A program made the position numbers and the translations under genes. Below are positions 33,321 through 46,000 of a stretch of DNA of 64,000 bases, in pieces. The DNA is taken from positions 1 to 64,000 of the forward strand of contig JAPYXD010000753.1 in assembly GCA_030998225.1 (NCBI GenBank). The letters run 5' to 3'. This DNA is from Diplolepis rosae (Eukaryota > Arthropoda > Insecta > Hymenoptera > Diplolepididae). Each line of letters opens with the position of its first letter. Position 1 is the first letter of the stretch. The notes below the pieces were generated by a model. The model was not told the origin of the DNA. It did no database searches and worked only from the letters and a program-made list of their open reading frames with translations.

Positions 33321-35478
33321 ATGAAGGAACAGATTCACTCTAGCATCTCCGAAACCCAGAATGATTTCACAGGAGGTTCAGAATTATTGAACAATAATAT
33401 CAAGGAACCAGAAAAAATTCAAGAAAATACCGAAAATAAGACATCACTTGACATGGATAAAATTAATCTTGATTTTGAGCCTTTGAGGAACCAAATAGAT
33501 ATTTTCGTAAACATTTCTGAAAACTTTTTTAATGGAGAAAATTTTGAAAAACTTTCAAAACAGCAGCAAAAAAAGTGGGCACATGATAAGATGAAATCAG
33601 CATTTCCGATTATGCCTGATCATATGATAAATCTTTTAGTTGCAACACACTTTGAAGGAGACTGTGGAAGATCACCTGAGGAAAGGCCTGATTGGTTGGA
33701 TATGGAAAAATTTAAAAGAGGTCAAAAATTTGCAAGAGATCATTTTTTTGGCTTGTCATATTCGCAGTTGTTGTCTCTTTATATTTTATTCTCTTTTGAA
33801 GATGGACTCAAACCCATGATTGTGACAGGAAAATCAAGTACACCTTATACTTCCTTCAAAAGGTGAGATTTTTTTTTACTTTGGTTTCTCAAAATTACAG
33901 TAGAAGATGATTTCAAAAATGAAAAGAATATTTGAAAGAACAGAAATAAAGTATCATTTTTTTACAGATATCTTTCGACTGGAATTCGTTTAAGAAATTG
34001 GTATACAGAGGATCCTTGGACGAAAGGAACAGATGCTTACAACGACATCCAAACTGTGCGTAAAATGCATGCAAATGTTCGAAAAAAATTAAAAGAAACA
34101 AAAAACGAAGATATCGATAAAATGGCTAAAATTGCTAATCCATTTTGCCCTACGAAAGATATTCTTTTGAGAGATTTTCAATCCACATGTCCTGCCCCTG
34201 CTCCTGGGCAGTGTCCTTACATGTTGTTTAAACATCCTGATTTGATACCATTAAGACCAAAAGGATTAAATCAGGGAGAAATGGCGTGCACACAGTTTGG
34301 ATTTGTAGGTTTGATGATTTTGTATCCGAGATTGTTCGGTGCTCACAATGCAACTGAGGAAGATTTGGAAGCATTTAGTCACACCTGGTGGGGAATAGGA
34401 TATCTCCTTGGAATGGAGGATGAGTAAGTTATTGTAATGCTTTAATTTTTAATATTACACATAATGTAATAATAAACTAATTAAATAATTTTATAATAAT
34501 CTTTGTAAATCATTTGTTGTTTGGTTAGATACAATATGTGTCGAGGTTCTTTGAATGATGTGAGACAACGATTCAGGGATTTTTTGAATTTTTGGGCAAT
34601 ACCCAATTTCAGAGAATTGACTCCAGAATGTGAGCATATGATGAGATGCATGGTAGAGGGATTGCAATATTATTTTCCTGGTACAAGCTACGAGTCATGT
34701 TTATTATATTTGTCAGAAATGCTCAACTTGCACACACCAAGATTATATTCGTCTTTAACATATGTTGATTGGATTTGGCACAATATCATCAAGTATGTAT
34801 ATATTCACATTCAAATATAAAAAAAAAATATATCAAAATTAATATAAAAAATATATTACATTGATTGAAAAGTTTTTTCGGAACTTTAAATTACTTAGCA
34901 TTTTTCAGAGAAAAATTTTCTTAGAAAAGATTGTTAGTTAAAATTGTATTAAAAGTGAATTATAACAAATTGTTTCAATTTATTGAATATATATTTAAAA
35001 TTCAGTCGATCATTTATGTATGAATTTCATTTATTTCGAGATGTTTCTATTTGTCTTTGTCTAAAAATGGCATCAAAGTTTTTACTGCAAATTTCTAATA
35101 CGCATGAAAATTATAATTTTAACAATTCGCTTGAAAAATTTGTAGAATAAGGTACAACTATAAAAAATAGGATATCGAAAATGAAGACAAACTTATATAG
35201 AATAAAGAAGTAATAATAAGAAACGATCATTATCAATAGAAAATTCAAATTATAACAAGAAAATATGCAAAAATAATTAATAAGAAGATTACTTCTATTA
35301 TGCTTCTAGGTCTTTCTTTTTATATACTAGTCGAGTACCGGGAATGATGACATTGATGAATAAATTTCTTAACCTATCAATGGACAAGGCTGTGAATTTT
35401 AGTCCTGAAAAACATGAGGAGCTGAGAAAAAAATCTGAAGAGACTTTAAAGAAAGGAATTAAAAATTTTCTGTCTTAA
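33321..35478 (+). CDS. mpaB/rubber-oxygenase-type (DUF2236) haem oxygenase
   Basis: Four coding exons: 33321-33862, 33968-34423, 34529-34792, 35310-35478. All junctions have phase 2, giving 476 residues. Residues about 60-430 match the ER-bound oxygenase mpaB/rubber oxygenase (latex-clearing protein) catalytic family, a helical b-type haem fold. Visible family hallmarks are the HFEGDCGRSPEERPDWLDME region, the basic STGIRLRNWYTEDPW segment, and AFSHTWWGIGYLLGMEDEYN. In the last of these His319 is my candidate axial haem ligand, by analogy with bacterial Lcp. The acidic, Asn-rich first 60 residues look disordered. Family members cleave or oxidise lipidic substrates (polyisoprene in bacteria, a farnesyl chain in the fungal mycophenolate pathway). 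The substrate of the insect proteins is unknown. The ATG at 33321 is the first in frame after a leader acceptor. The frame is intact. Confidence 0.88.
34793..35309. other. Intron 3 of the mpaB-like gene
   Basis: Donor GTATGT at 34793 and acceptor TTCTAG at 35309. AT-rich; nothing else recognised. Confidence 0.8.
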
Positions 35479-37032
35479 TAATTTGTACCATAGTCAAAAA
35501 ATAGTTTTTTTTGTGGATGAAACAGTGTAAAATACATGTTTATATATTAATAATTATGCATATACTTTAGTGATAAATAGAGCCTACACATTTTTGTGCT
35601 CTTATCTGTGATATGAAAACTTAAGAATATTGAAAAGCATATCGTTAAGATTAGCATAAGTATTTTGATTTCAGAATGGGAGATAATAAAAATTATCCAA
35701 TTAATTTTGAGAAACTAATTGACATGTAAAAATTATTTGTTGAATAAACGTTATAAGTTTGGGATTTTAGAATATATTGTCCATGTTTTCAGTCAGAGTC
35801 TTTGATATTTTTGAATTCATTTTGGTTCTAGTTTATAATTTCTTTAGTAATATATATATAAAATTTTAACTTGATTTAATTTTCGCAGTTTTCTTGTCTT
35901 TATGTTGGTGCTTCTGAAAAGATTCGTTTTTTAAGTTGGCATTTCTAATTTTGCGCGCAAATGATATCACAAGTTCTGACAAGTTCACAAGACATGCGAA
36001 AATTTAATCATAAACAAATGCCGGTCCACTAATTACATTGTGAATGTGATTTTCCTATTGTTATTGACGTTTTTTTTGTAAGAAAACCTGGCAAAGTTTT
36101 ATTACCTCTTGGGAAACTCGAAGAAAACCGAAAACGTAAAATTTTGCATATAAACATTATATATATATGACAATGCCTGTCACCAAGCATTGATTTCCTG
36201 TTATAATCAATTCGTTTATTTATAAAAGTGATTATCTTCAATTATTTTATAATATATGATGCGCTTTTAATGGTATAGGATTATGATTAGTAAGAAAACT
36301 TCAGTTCCAACGATAAAAATACGGCTTATTATCGTTTATGAAAACATCCTTTTATAGGTTAGATCTGTTAGAAATATTTTTTCACCGGTTCATATATTAT
36401 TAAAAAATAATTTCACGGTTAGTATTCATAACATTTTATTTTGTATATTCTAAATATTATATAATTTAATTACTACGAATAAGAGTTTAAACTTTTAGAC
36501 CATTTTATTTTTTTTAAATACTTTTGATAAATTCAAAAGTATAATGATTGCAAAAATTTAAATATTAACTATTTAATCTAATTAAGTTTTGTAAAATAGT
36601 ACAAAAAATTAGAATAAAATTTTCTTTCCAAGTTCAAAGAGGAAGTTTCAATTAAAAACTATCGTAAAAAATTTTAAGATTTGTTTAAAAATTTTAATGG
36701 GATTTTCCACAATAACATTATTTAAGGCCGGTCGATGCACCTGACAATTTCCAAATAAATAATATATGTATATAATATGTAAATATGTAATATATAATCC
36801 AAAATAGAGAGAAATACAAATAATATACAACGTATAGTAGAATAAGATAGTAAATACTATAAAATTCTAAAGTATAAGAATTTTAAAAAAATGGGAGGAA
36901 AGAAATAATACTAACAAAAGCAGAATTGTTTTTAAAAAATTTATAATGCTATACAAAAATATTTGAAGTATTAATTTAGTATTAATAATTTTGTGACTTT
37001 AACTAAATTTTACAATTTTCAGAGGTTTAAAC
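35479..37032. other. 3' UTR of the mpaB-like gene and intergenic DNA before Ku70
   Basis: An AATAAA at 35743 is a plausible end of the mpaB-like transcript. The rest is AT-rich with short TATATA runs. The Ku70 ATG at 37033 is preceded closely by an acceptor-like TTTTCAG at 37015-37021, so a non-coding leader exon may lie in this stretch. I could not place it. Confidence 0.5.
35743..35748 (+). terminator. Candidate polyadenylation signal of the mpaB-like gene
   Basis: AATAAA 265 bases after the stop codon, followed by T-rich sequence with TGTCC and TTTTCAG. It is the nearest canonical hexamer that I noticed. Confidence 0.5.
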
Positions 37033-39408
37033 ATGGCACATGAATCGTTGGAGGTAAATACATTAGATACAAATTCTTTCGCAATCGGGCAATCTCAAGA
37101 AGATGATGAGAGCGATTTAGATCATATTGAGCCTCGACAAGCAAGTCTTTTTCTCCTTGATACAACTCCACCAATGTTTGAGACAGATCAAAACACGGGA
37201 GAGTGTCCTTTCCTAAAAAGTCTACTGGTAACTTTAAACGCTGAAATTTGTAATAATTTCCACCCTAAATGGTTCACTTAATTTTGTGAAATATTTTTAG
37301 ACTTATATGAAAAGTATGCAAATGATGTGTGCATATAATCGAGACGATTGGATAAGTTTGATGTTTTTTGGAACTAACGAGTGGGATAGAGAACCAGAAA
37401 CAAAAAACGTCCTCACTGTGCAGAAGTTCCAGAGAAATTCCATTGATATGCTGAAGGAAATCAGGGAAAAATGTGAAGAAACCTAGTTTTCAATGTATTA
37501 AAATAAGTAAATGATATTTTCTTATGTTTATTTTATTTTTCTTTCAGTGGAAAACCACAGGGATAGCTTCAGACAATTAAGTTCCGATTCCACTTATCCT
37601 CTCCATGATGCGCTTTGGCACGCATCTCAGGCTTTTGCGACAGTCAAAACTGTAGTAATTGCTCGAAAAGTTATTCTTTTAACATGTGAGGACAACCCCT
37701 TCCCTAAAGACGAAAATGAACGTCACAGAATCAGAGCGAGGGTATTGACATTCAAAAATCTCGGAGTGGATCTTCGAGTTATTGGTCTTAAAGATAATTT
37801 TGATCAGGATGCTTTTTATAAGGACCTAGAGGTAATTTCTAGCGGAATTGATATACAAAGCTATAAAAAACTTAAACTCGACGATCTAGAAGAGGAAATC
37901 CAATTTCCGTCCAGGACTATATCTTCTATTCCCTGGAAAATTGGCCCTGATGTCAATATTCCCGTTTCCATTTATACTGTCTCAACGTGAGTTGAAGCCT
38001 AATTAATTGAATTTATAAATTATTTGATTTTATTTAATTTATTTATCGCATCTTACTCATTTTTAGGCCAACCAAGTATCCAGAAACGGCATATATAAAC
38101 GAAAAAACAAATCAACCGTTAAAGTCTTTTCTGGTTTACAAAAAGAAAAGTGAAGATGACATGGATGATGATTTTGAAAATGATGTGCGTATAAATTTAA
38201 TTTTCCATACAAAAATTTAAGAATTAATCAAATTTATTTGTAGGAAGGAGAGTTTGATTCCAAAATCGTTGCTGCTGGGGGAATAGCAAAATTTCAGAAG
38301 CACGGAAACATGAAAATTGTCTTTGACGTGAAAGAATTAAGCATGATGTTTGATCAATTTACAAAAGGCATTGAAACAATTTGTTTCAAGCCAGCTGTAT
38401 GTGACCCTATGTATCACGTCGAGTCTCCTAAGTTTCTCACTTATAAAGACACTGCAAGCGAGAGTAAATTTCGTTTGATAATTAAATGCCTTTTGAAATC
38501 GGCAATAGAAAATCTATATGTTTATTTTTTCAGAGGAGAAAGAGTTCTTTGCCGGTTTACTAACTAAATGTGTAGAGAAAGGTTTGATGGCAGTTTGTCG
38601 AATCACTTACAGGATTCATAATGCACCGAATATGTTTTACTTTTATCCATGTTCGAAAAAAGGCGGATTTTACATTTATAAAATGCCTTACGAAGGTAAT
38701 GAAGGTTTTAGATAAAATTTGAAATACGAAATTAACTTTACATTTCTTCTATTTCCTAGACCACGTTCGGAACTTGGATGAGACTTTAAAGAATCACTAT
38801 TTTGACGATGAAAATCACTATCCTACAGATGACAAGGCCATTTCTGTTTTTGAAAAGATTATTAAAAAGACGAGGATAAAGTTCGATGCGAGTTTGTTTA
38901 AAAATCCGAAACTTGGAACGCAAATTGCGAATATTGAAGCCTTAGCTTTAGACCTGGAGCAGCGGATTTTGCCTCCGGATTCTACACGTAAGATATTGTT
39001 ATTTAAAAATAAGAAGGTAACTAAAAAATGATATAAAAACTCTAATTTGTAATTCCCGGCTTTAGTTCCATCGGAGAAAATCAAAGAGAGAGTTGCAGTC
39101 GTAATGCCGGAATATAATGCCGTTTTTGGTGAAGATGAGCCAGAATTACCGGCAAAGAGAGTAAAACTAATCGACGAACGAGAAATGCGTTTACTCGTGC
39201 AAACTAATAGTGTAATTTATAATTTAACTTCTTTAACTTTGATAAACGTGCAGTTGGAACAAAAAGTTAGATTCAATTTATTTTGCAGGTGGAGAGCTGT
39301 ACTGTCCCTCAGTTGAAAGAGTTTTTGAAGCAACAGAACGTATCGCCAGCAAGTTCCAAAAAAGCAGATCTGGTTGCAAAAATCTATAATTTGTTGCGAA
39401 ATAATTAA
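37033..39408 (+). CDS. Irbp: Ku70, DNA end-binding subunit (XRCC6/Irbp)
   Basis: Nine exons: 37033-37227, 37301-37472, 37548-37986, 38067-38184, 38244-38463, 38534-38695, 38760-38987, 39066-39211, 39289-39408. Phases agree and total 599 residues, close to the roughly 600 usual for Ku70. With Ku80 it rings broken DNA ends in non-homologous end joining and also acts at telomeres. Order of parts: an acidic N-terminus; a von Willebrand-like domain from SLFLLDTTPPMF (about 36) through DDWISLMFFGTNEWD and KVILLTCEDNPFP; the beta-barrel core (about 260-450) with AGGIAKFQKHGNMKIVF-like and RITYRIHNAPNMFYFYP segments; a helical arm; and a C-terminal SAP domain, VPQLKEFLKQQNVSPASSKK onward, from residue 561. 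The exon 2 donor (T before GTGAAG) was set by phase and gives IREKLENHRDSF. The gene is intact. Confidence 0.95.
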
Positions 39409-40037
39409 ACTGAGATTGTCTTTTTTTTGCGTGTTTGTTACTATTAAGAACGTCGACAGTAAGTTTTTTTTTCATAAAATGCGTTTTGTATTTATGTAAT
39501 AAAATTTTAATATATTTTTGTGATTATTTTAGAACCATTTTTTTATTTTCTCTAATTCACCCTTTTTTATTTTGCATTATAAAAATTGATAAATTGAAAA
39601 TGATTCAAATTAAACTGCTATCAATTCAATTTGTATCCTAAAATCATTATTTTGAAAATAGAATACAATAATTTAAAACTGCAAGCTTTTGAAAATTTGT
39701 AACTAGAATTTTCGCGCGTAATTTTCTTTCCGGAAATCGAAAATATCGAAGTAAATCAAGTTTTGGTCCGTTGCGTTGGTGGTGTGAATTGAAATTCGTT
39801 TAAATGGGCATCTTTTTTGTCGTGTTTTTGTAAAGTTTATTGTTTACAATCGTAACTTCTGCATTTTTGAATAAATTTATAGAAAATTTGAATAAGGTCT
39901 TAAAAAACAGCACAATGAATAATTTATAACCTGAGAAATGCTGAATAATTTTGCCGGTTAGGAAGTTTCTCTCGTGTTGTTAGGATCGAAGTTTATGACC
40001 TCCTAAGTGTACTTTGTTGTTTTTGTTTTTATTTACT
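39409..40037. other. Ku70 3' end and promoter region of the IRAG-like gene
   Basis: An AATAAA lies at 39498-39503. The space from there to the next ATG at 40038 is about 530 bases, so the next gene's promoter must be compact or further exons lie upstream. 39700-39800 is locally GC-richer with TTTTCGCGCGTAA, a possible promoter core. No TATA box was recognised. Confidence 0.5.
39498..39503 (+). terminator. Candidate polyadenylation signal of Ku70
   Basis: AATAAA 90 bases downstream of the Ku70 stop, followed by a T/G-rich stretch (ATATTTTTGTGATT). Good position and context. Confidence 0.65.
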
Positions 40038-43000
40038 ATGTGCGACTCTGATACACAATGTGAAGCTTATGAATCTGATTGGTACAAAGGTAGGAGAAAT
40101 ATTATAGAATTGATTAATCATAACCTGGAAAATGTCATTCCCTCCTTCTTCTATAGATAAGTTTTTTAGTTCCAAAAATTTTTGATTTGAGTTCTTGCCT
40201 TTAGCGCAGAAATTTATTTTCTGATACGGATAAAATTTACGAGCTTCAGTTATTCAGCATTATTTTGAACCTTTAATTTATTACTTTCCTGTCAGTCAAA
40301 TTGGATCATGTTGATAGATTTTTATTTTGAAGAATACTATTCGAATTTCCTTAGGTTTTGCGATATTTTATAATCTAAATTTAACGATTCTTGTCCAAAA
40401 TTAATCATATTTTATACACATGTTACAAAATTTTTAGGAATCAATTACAACCAAGAGTTGAAACCTCTATTTTCTCGAGTTTGCATAAATATTTTTAATG
40501 CATTTTGAATAAAAATGGATTATTTTCTTCACTTAATCAGACAATTTAATAATTTTTTAATTGATCTAGAACCTGAATTTGTATATTTTATTTTAAAGTG
40601 TTATATAGAGTGAAAAATAGAACAATAATTACTAAAATCGAAACTGAGAAAAATATTAAACTAAAAAATTTGAAAATTCAAAGAATTTGACGGTACTTCA
40701 CAAAATTTGAAAATATGTTCAGAATGTTTAAAAAATGAAAAGAAATTTTATAAAAATGTACAAAAAACTTAACGATTTTAGGCAGTTTAAATGGATTTTA
40801 AAAGATTTAGACTTTGAGGAGAAGTGGAAGGAACTTTTGCTATTTTTAATCTTTTCATTTTATATTTTCAAATATTTGAAATGCAAACTTTATTCATAAA
40901 TCAAAAAATTTAATTTGGAAAATGAAATGGTTTTAAAATTACAAATTAGAAGATGTAGTAATGGTTTCAGTTTATATTGTTTGCAATTTTTCTAAAATTT
41001 TCTTTTTTGTTTTCAGTGGTGCAAAAACAGATTTTTTTGAATTGTGTTTCGTCTTCATCATCTCCAGTTTCTTCTTCTTCTTCACCTCTAGGTCTGGTCG
41101 AAGTTTCAATATCAACTGTAATTGATTATTTGTACAAACATTTCAGCGAAACTGGTCAAACGTGAGTTTTCATTTCGTACTATTAATTCTCACTATTTTT
41201 TGAAATTTTCTGAAATTATTTCTGTTTTTATTTTGACGTGACCAATCATATTTAATTACCTTATATCTAAATGAATCAAGGGAATAGACTGTTTTAAGTC
41301 CATGGATCAAGTGGATCACGTGACGTAGGTAATTGCAATTACAGTATGTAAGGTAATTCAAAAACTAATAATTAAAATGGATTTTCAGTACCTAATAGAC
41401 GTGAAAAAAAGATGCAAGATGGTCCATCTGATACTAAAAATCTATTTTAGTTATTCATTTTTGAATAATCTTACATACTGTAATTACAATTACCAACGTC
41501 ACGCGGTCTGGTTAACACATAGCCTTGATAAAGATTATATAAATATTGAATTTTCTATACAGGAATGAATTTCTCGAGAGCCTCCGGAAATCTCTAACAA
41601 AAGTTTCTCCAAATGGTCGTATAGATTGGAAATTATTCCAGGAAGGATCTCGCCTTTGGTTCTCGAATCTTCAGAGATTTAAAGTTCAGGACGGAAACAA
41701 TAATAATGAGGATGACGAGTAAGTCGATTAAAAAATTCTTTCATAATTCCATGCACGAATACATAGAAAATAGGATAAACAAATTATAATTATATTTTAG
41801 TCTTGTTCATAATGAAAAGAAAATACTTGATTCAATTTAATTTATTTCAATATCCACATAAAAACTAGATTATCAAATGACTTATTATTCTAGAACTTTT
41901 TTCCAGAATAGATACGCTACTGCCAGAAATATTTATTGTTATTTTTATTATTATTACAGTTATCTTTCAGCCGTTGCTTAAGTTCCTTTACTTTTTACAG
42001 TAATAAATTAAAAGTTATTGTCCCATAATAGCACAAAAGATGTTAACATTCTGCATCTTGGTAATTCTGGCTAAGAACAGTATCTCAATTTAAAAAAAAG
42101 TATCCCAAAAATCATAAACATTTAAAAATTTGTTGGGCTTATTTTGAAGAACAATTTCCATATTATTTTAATAACTCGTTACGATATTTATAGCCTTTTT
42201 TCTCTAGATATTGCTTTTAATTTTATATTTATTTTATTTTAGTATTATTAAATTTAAAAAAACTCAAGCAACTGTTAAAAAGTAAGCATACTGAAAATTC
42301 CCGACGTTTAGCAAAAACACATGGCTTGTTGAGCTTTTAAAACAATGTTCTCCTGACTAGGAACTGTACACTTTGCTCAATACGTTCTGAATAAGTTCTT
42401 TTTTAGAATTTTTAGTTTATATTTAATTAAATTTTGAATTGTTTTTTTTTTTTGCACTGAAGATGGTGTCTCACATTTTTTGCCAAAACTTTTGCTTCTT
42501 TTTCCCCTTCGTTATTGCACAAATAATGAATAATCCCAAGCTAATGTAAAAAAATCTTATTATTGTAAAGAATATTAAAAAAGAAAATATGGCTTTCGTA
42601 GATTTATTGTTGAGAAAAAAATATGTTTTAGAGAAAATTTGCTGCTTGTTTTACAATCACCTTGTAGAGAGGCAGGAGGAGTTGTAGTTTGTTCATTTAT
42701 ATATCGTCACAGAAGGTGTATTATAACGACTTGCACTTAGAACGAATGATAAGCCTTGGCGTTGTTAATATCGTTAGTTCGGTTCGTTCGGTACCTGAAA
42801 TGACTTATGGTACACATTTTCAGAATATATTTGATTCTATAATTCTAATTTATGCTGCAAAAATTTTTTATCGTCATCTACTTCGTTTAATATATTTAAA
42901 AACATTTTATTTTGTGCCAAAGTTTAAAAAAGAAATCAGTTTAAAAATGTGTTTTCTTTAGAAAGTGTTTAAAAGTATTATTTGTTAGTTTTAATATCTC

Positions 43001-46000
43001 CTGTGAGTGCAGCAATTGTAATTTGTTATTTTGGACTTTGATTTCCGTAAAACACTTTATTTTTTATTTTTTATAAGGAACATCAATTTGAATTTCTAAA
43101 TCTAAAAGCTTATTTTGACAATTCATTTCGTGCAAATATTTTTATATTCAATTTGGAAGCAATGCAATTGGCAAAATGTATCGACGAAAATAACCGCGAT
43201 GCAGAAAGAAAAAACAATTATGTTAATTCAAGTTGGTTACGTAACTCACTTACTCTATTTATTCTTATTTAATTGCAGTTTTATTACGTAACTTAAGAAT
43301 ATCATAGAGTCTTATGTTAAACGATTAAAACACGGAATTGCAATGCTAGATTTTATATTTAGGGTTTTACTGATTATTCAGAAATAAATTTGAAAAATCA
43401 AAAAGATTAGGATAGGAATAATTAAGGCATTTCGTTGGTTTAAAAATTAAATTTCTACTATTTTTCTAATAAAAGAGCAACATTTTTCCAAGGTAGAAAG
43501 AAAATAAAACTCACTGGTAATTTTATCAGTGATTGATTTGAAAAACTTTTTATTGTATCGAAGACTTTTGAAGTAATGAATCGATACATATCTGTATGGA
43601 ATAGTGATGATTTGGCAAGGGATTCAACCTCATCAGGTGAAGAGCGAAGAGAACATCAGGATGAAAATAATAGCGAGAGGGAAACGAACTCTATTCGTGG
43701 GTCTTCCTCACGTAAGTTCAATCAAATTTTTATAGATTTGAATTTCATGAATAAAATTAATTTTTTATTATAATATTCCCATCTTTAACATTTTTATTAT
43801 ATTTTTCATAAATCAAAATTATTAGGTACCAATTTCTTTGAACTTTTCAATTCTGAAATAAATCTCAGAAATTTAAACTTCTAATGACAACTATTTTCTC
43901 TTAAAATTATTAAATCAAGCCTTACAGTGACTCTTCAGTTTCCCTTTTCTCCTACTTAATTGTTGAGTTTCAATTGGTAATTTTTTAATTCAAGGATTTT
44001 CTAATTTTAATTCTTTTTAAACTTGAGTGCTTTCTAATTTTAATTATATTCAAATAAGAAAAGTTCAAAGTTTACAAATTTAATTTAACTTTTGTTTATA
44101 TCAATTCAAAAACATCTGAATATTAAAAAAAAAAAATTGTAAACTGTTGTATTCAAAAAGATATATAATTTGATGAAAATACAAATTTACAATTTAAAAA
44201 TTATAAAACTGGAGATGAATGTAAACTGAAAGAATTTGGTTTTAAAAAGAACTCAGTTCGGAAACTTAACAACATTAAATCTTATTTATAGAAATCTTGA
44301 CCATAAAAATTAAAAATTGAAAGTTAGAAAGTCTTGAAAAATATAGTGAAAAAACTTTCAATTTTAAATTTAAATAATGTTTTGTTCATTTCTTTGGCAT
44401 AGGGTCAGTTTCTTCTTATTTTCTTTGATTAAAATTATTATTACATTTAAAAATGCGCAAAAAGAAAGAAAGGCAAACGTTTCGGCCACATATGGGGGCC
44501 CTCTTCAGTGCCATAAATTCAAAGATTAATTCAAAATTTATGTATAGAATTACAATATAGAAGATAATCAAAAAAGAATTATAATAAAAATTAAAAACTT
44601 ATCACATAGCTTGCAATTCAAAATGAAGTAGTCCAGTATGCAGCATCACGAATTGAAAAATTACGTGAAGTTCACTATGAATAAAAAACCGGATAAATTA
44701 AAAAACATAACAAATTTTGCACACGAACCGACCGGAATTTTTTTCAAAAAATGTTTATTATTAATGAATGATGCCAAATTGGTTCACAATGGCAAAACGC
44801 GAACAAGTTTTACATTAATGAAAACTTCTCGTGAAGACTTTTAAAACCGGCGTCTCTCACAGAATGATCTGAACTGTTTTAAAAACCGACTCGGGACATG
44901 TGGCTTTGCTGACCGAAAATTTTTCTCCTATAAGCAATCCTGAGAGGTTCTTTTCCTCCTTGAAGAAGACTATTGTCCTGTACTTAGTTAAGAAATTCGA
45001 GACGTTTATGATGATTTTCACGAGTGGACGAAGGCGTTTATTTTTCAAGAAAACGATTTTGTATATAGGCTTCACGGACAATCCATTTTACACTGAATTT
45101 GCAAGCAAGACGTTACATAAAGATAAAATATTATAATATCCATATATGTAATTTTACTCCATATTTAAAAAAAAATTGAAAGTTGTTTATTTTCACATTC
45201 AGATTTATTCTGAGATGTTTTGGAAAAATGATAATAAATTTATCTTTAAAAATTAATAAAAATGCAACTTGAATATTCGTGATATTAATTATCACATTTG
45301 AATTTATTATTAAATTCAACTAGTTCTGAAAATGGTCAGAACTGTTAGATATTCTAACTTTATAGTGAATGTGCCAATTTTAAATTTCAAATTGACATGT
45401 TTGGTAACATGTCTATTATTATATTGACCCAAATTCATATAATGTTTGTTCATTTCTTTGGCATAGGGTCAGTTTCTTCTTATTTTCTTTGATTAAAATT
45501 ATTATTACATTTAAAAATGCGCAAAAAGAAAGAAAGGCAAACGTTTCGGCCACATATGGGGGCCCTCTTCAGTGCCATAAATTCAAAGATTAATTCAAAA
45601 TTTATGTATAGAATTACAATATAGAAGATAATCAAAAAAGAATTATAATAAAAATTAAAAACTTATCACATAGCTTGCAATTCAAAATGAAGTAGTCCAG
45701 TATGCAGCATCACGAATTGAAAAATTACGTGAAGTTCACTATGAATAAAAAACCGGATAAATTAAAAAACATAACAAATTTTGCACACGAACCGACCGGA
45801 ATTTTTTTCAAAAAATGTTTATTATTAATGAATGATGCCAATTTTTGATTATCTTCTATATTGTAATTCTATACATAAATTTTGAATTAATCTTTGAATT
45901 TATGGCACTGAAGAGGGCCCCCATATGTGGCCGAAACGTTTGCCTTTTCTTTCTTTTTTGCGCATTTTTAAATGTAATAATAATTTTAATCAAAGAAAAT

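Noticed and set aside
42689..42961. 90-codon hydrophobic frame in intron 3 of the IRAG-like gene
   Set aside because: Low-complexity AT-driven translation without splice support.
44638..44844. Repeated 68-codon frame in the element arms (also 46639-46845, opposite strand)
   Set aside because: It runs antisense to the ribozyme-like cores and to the better candidate frame, and has no recognisable domain. Most likely an antisense shadow within the repeat.
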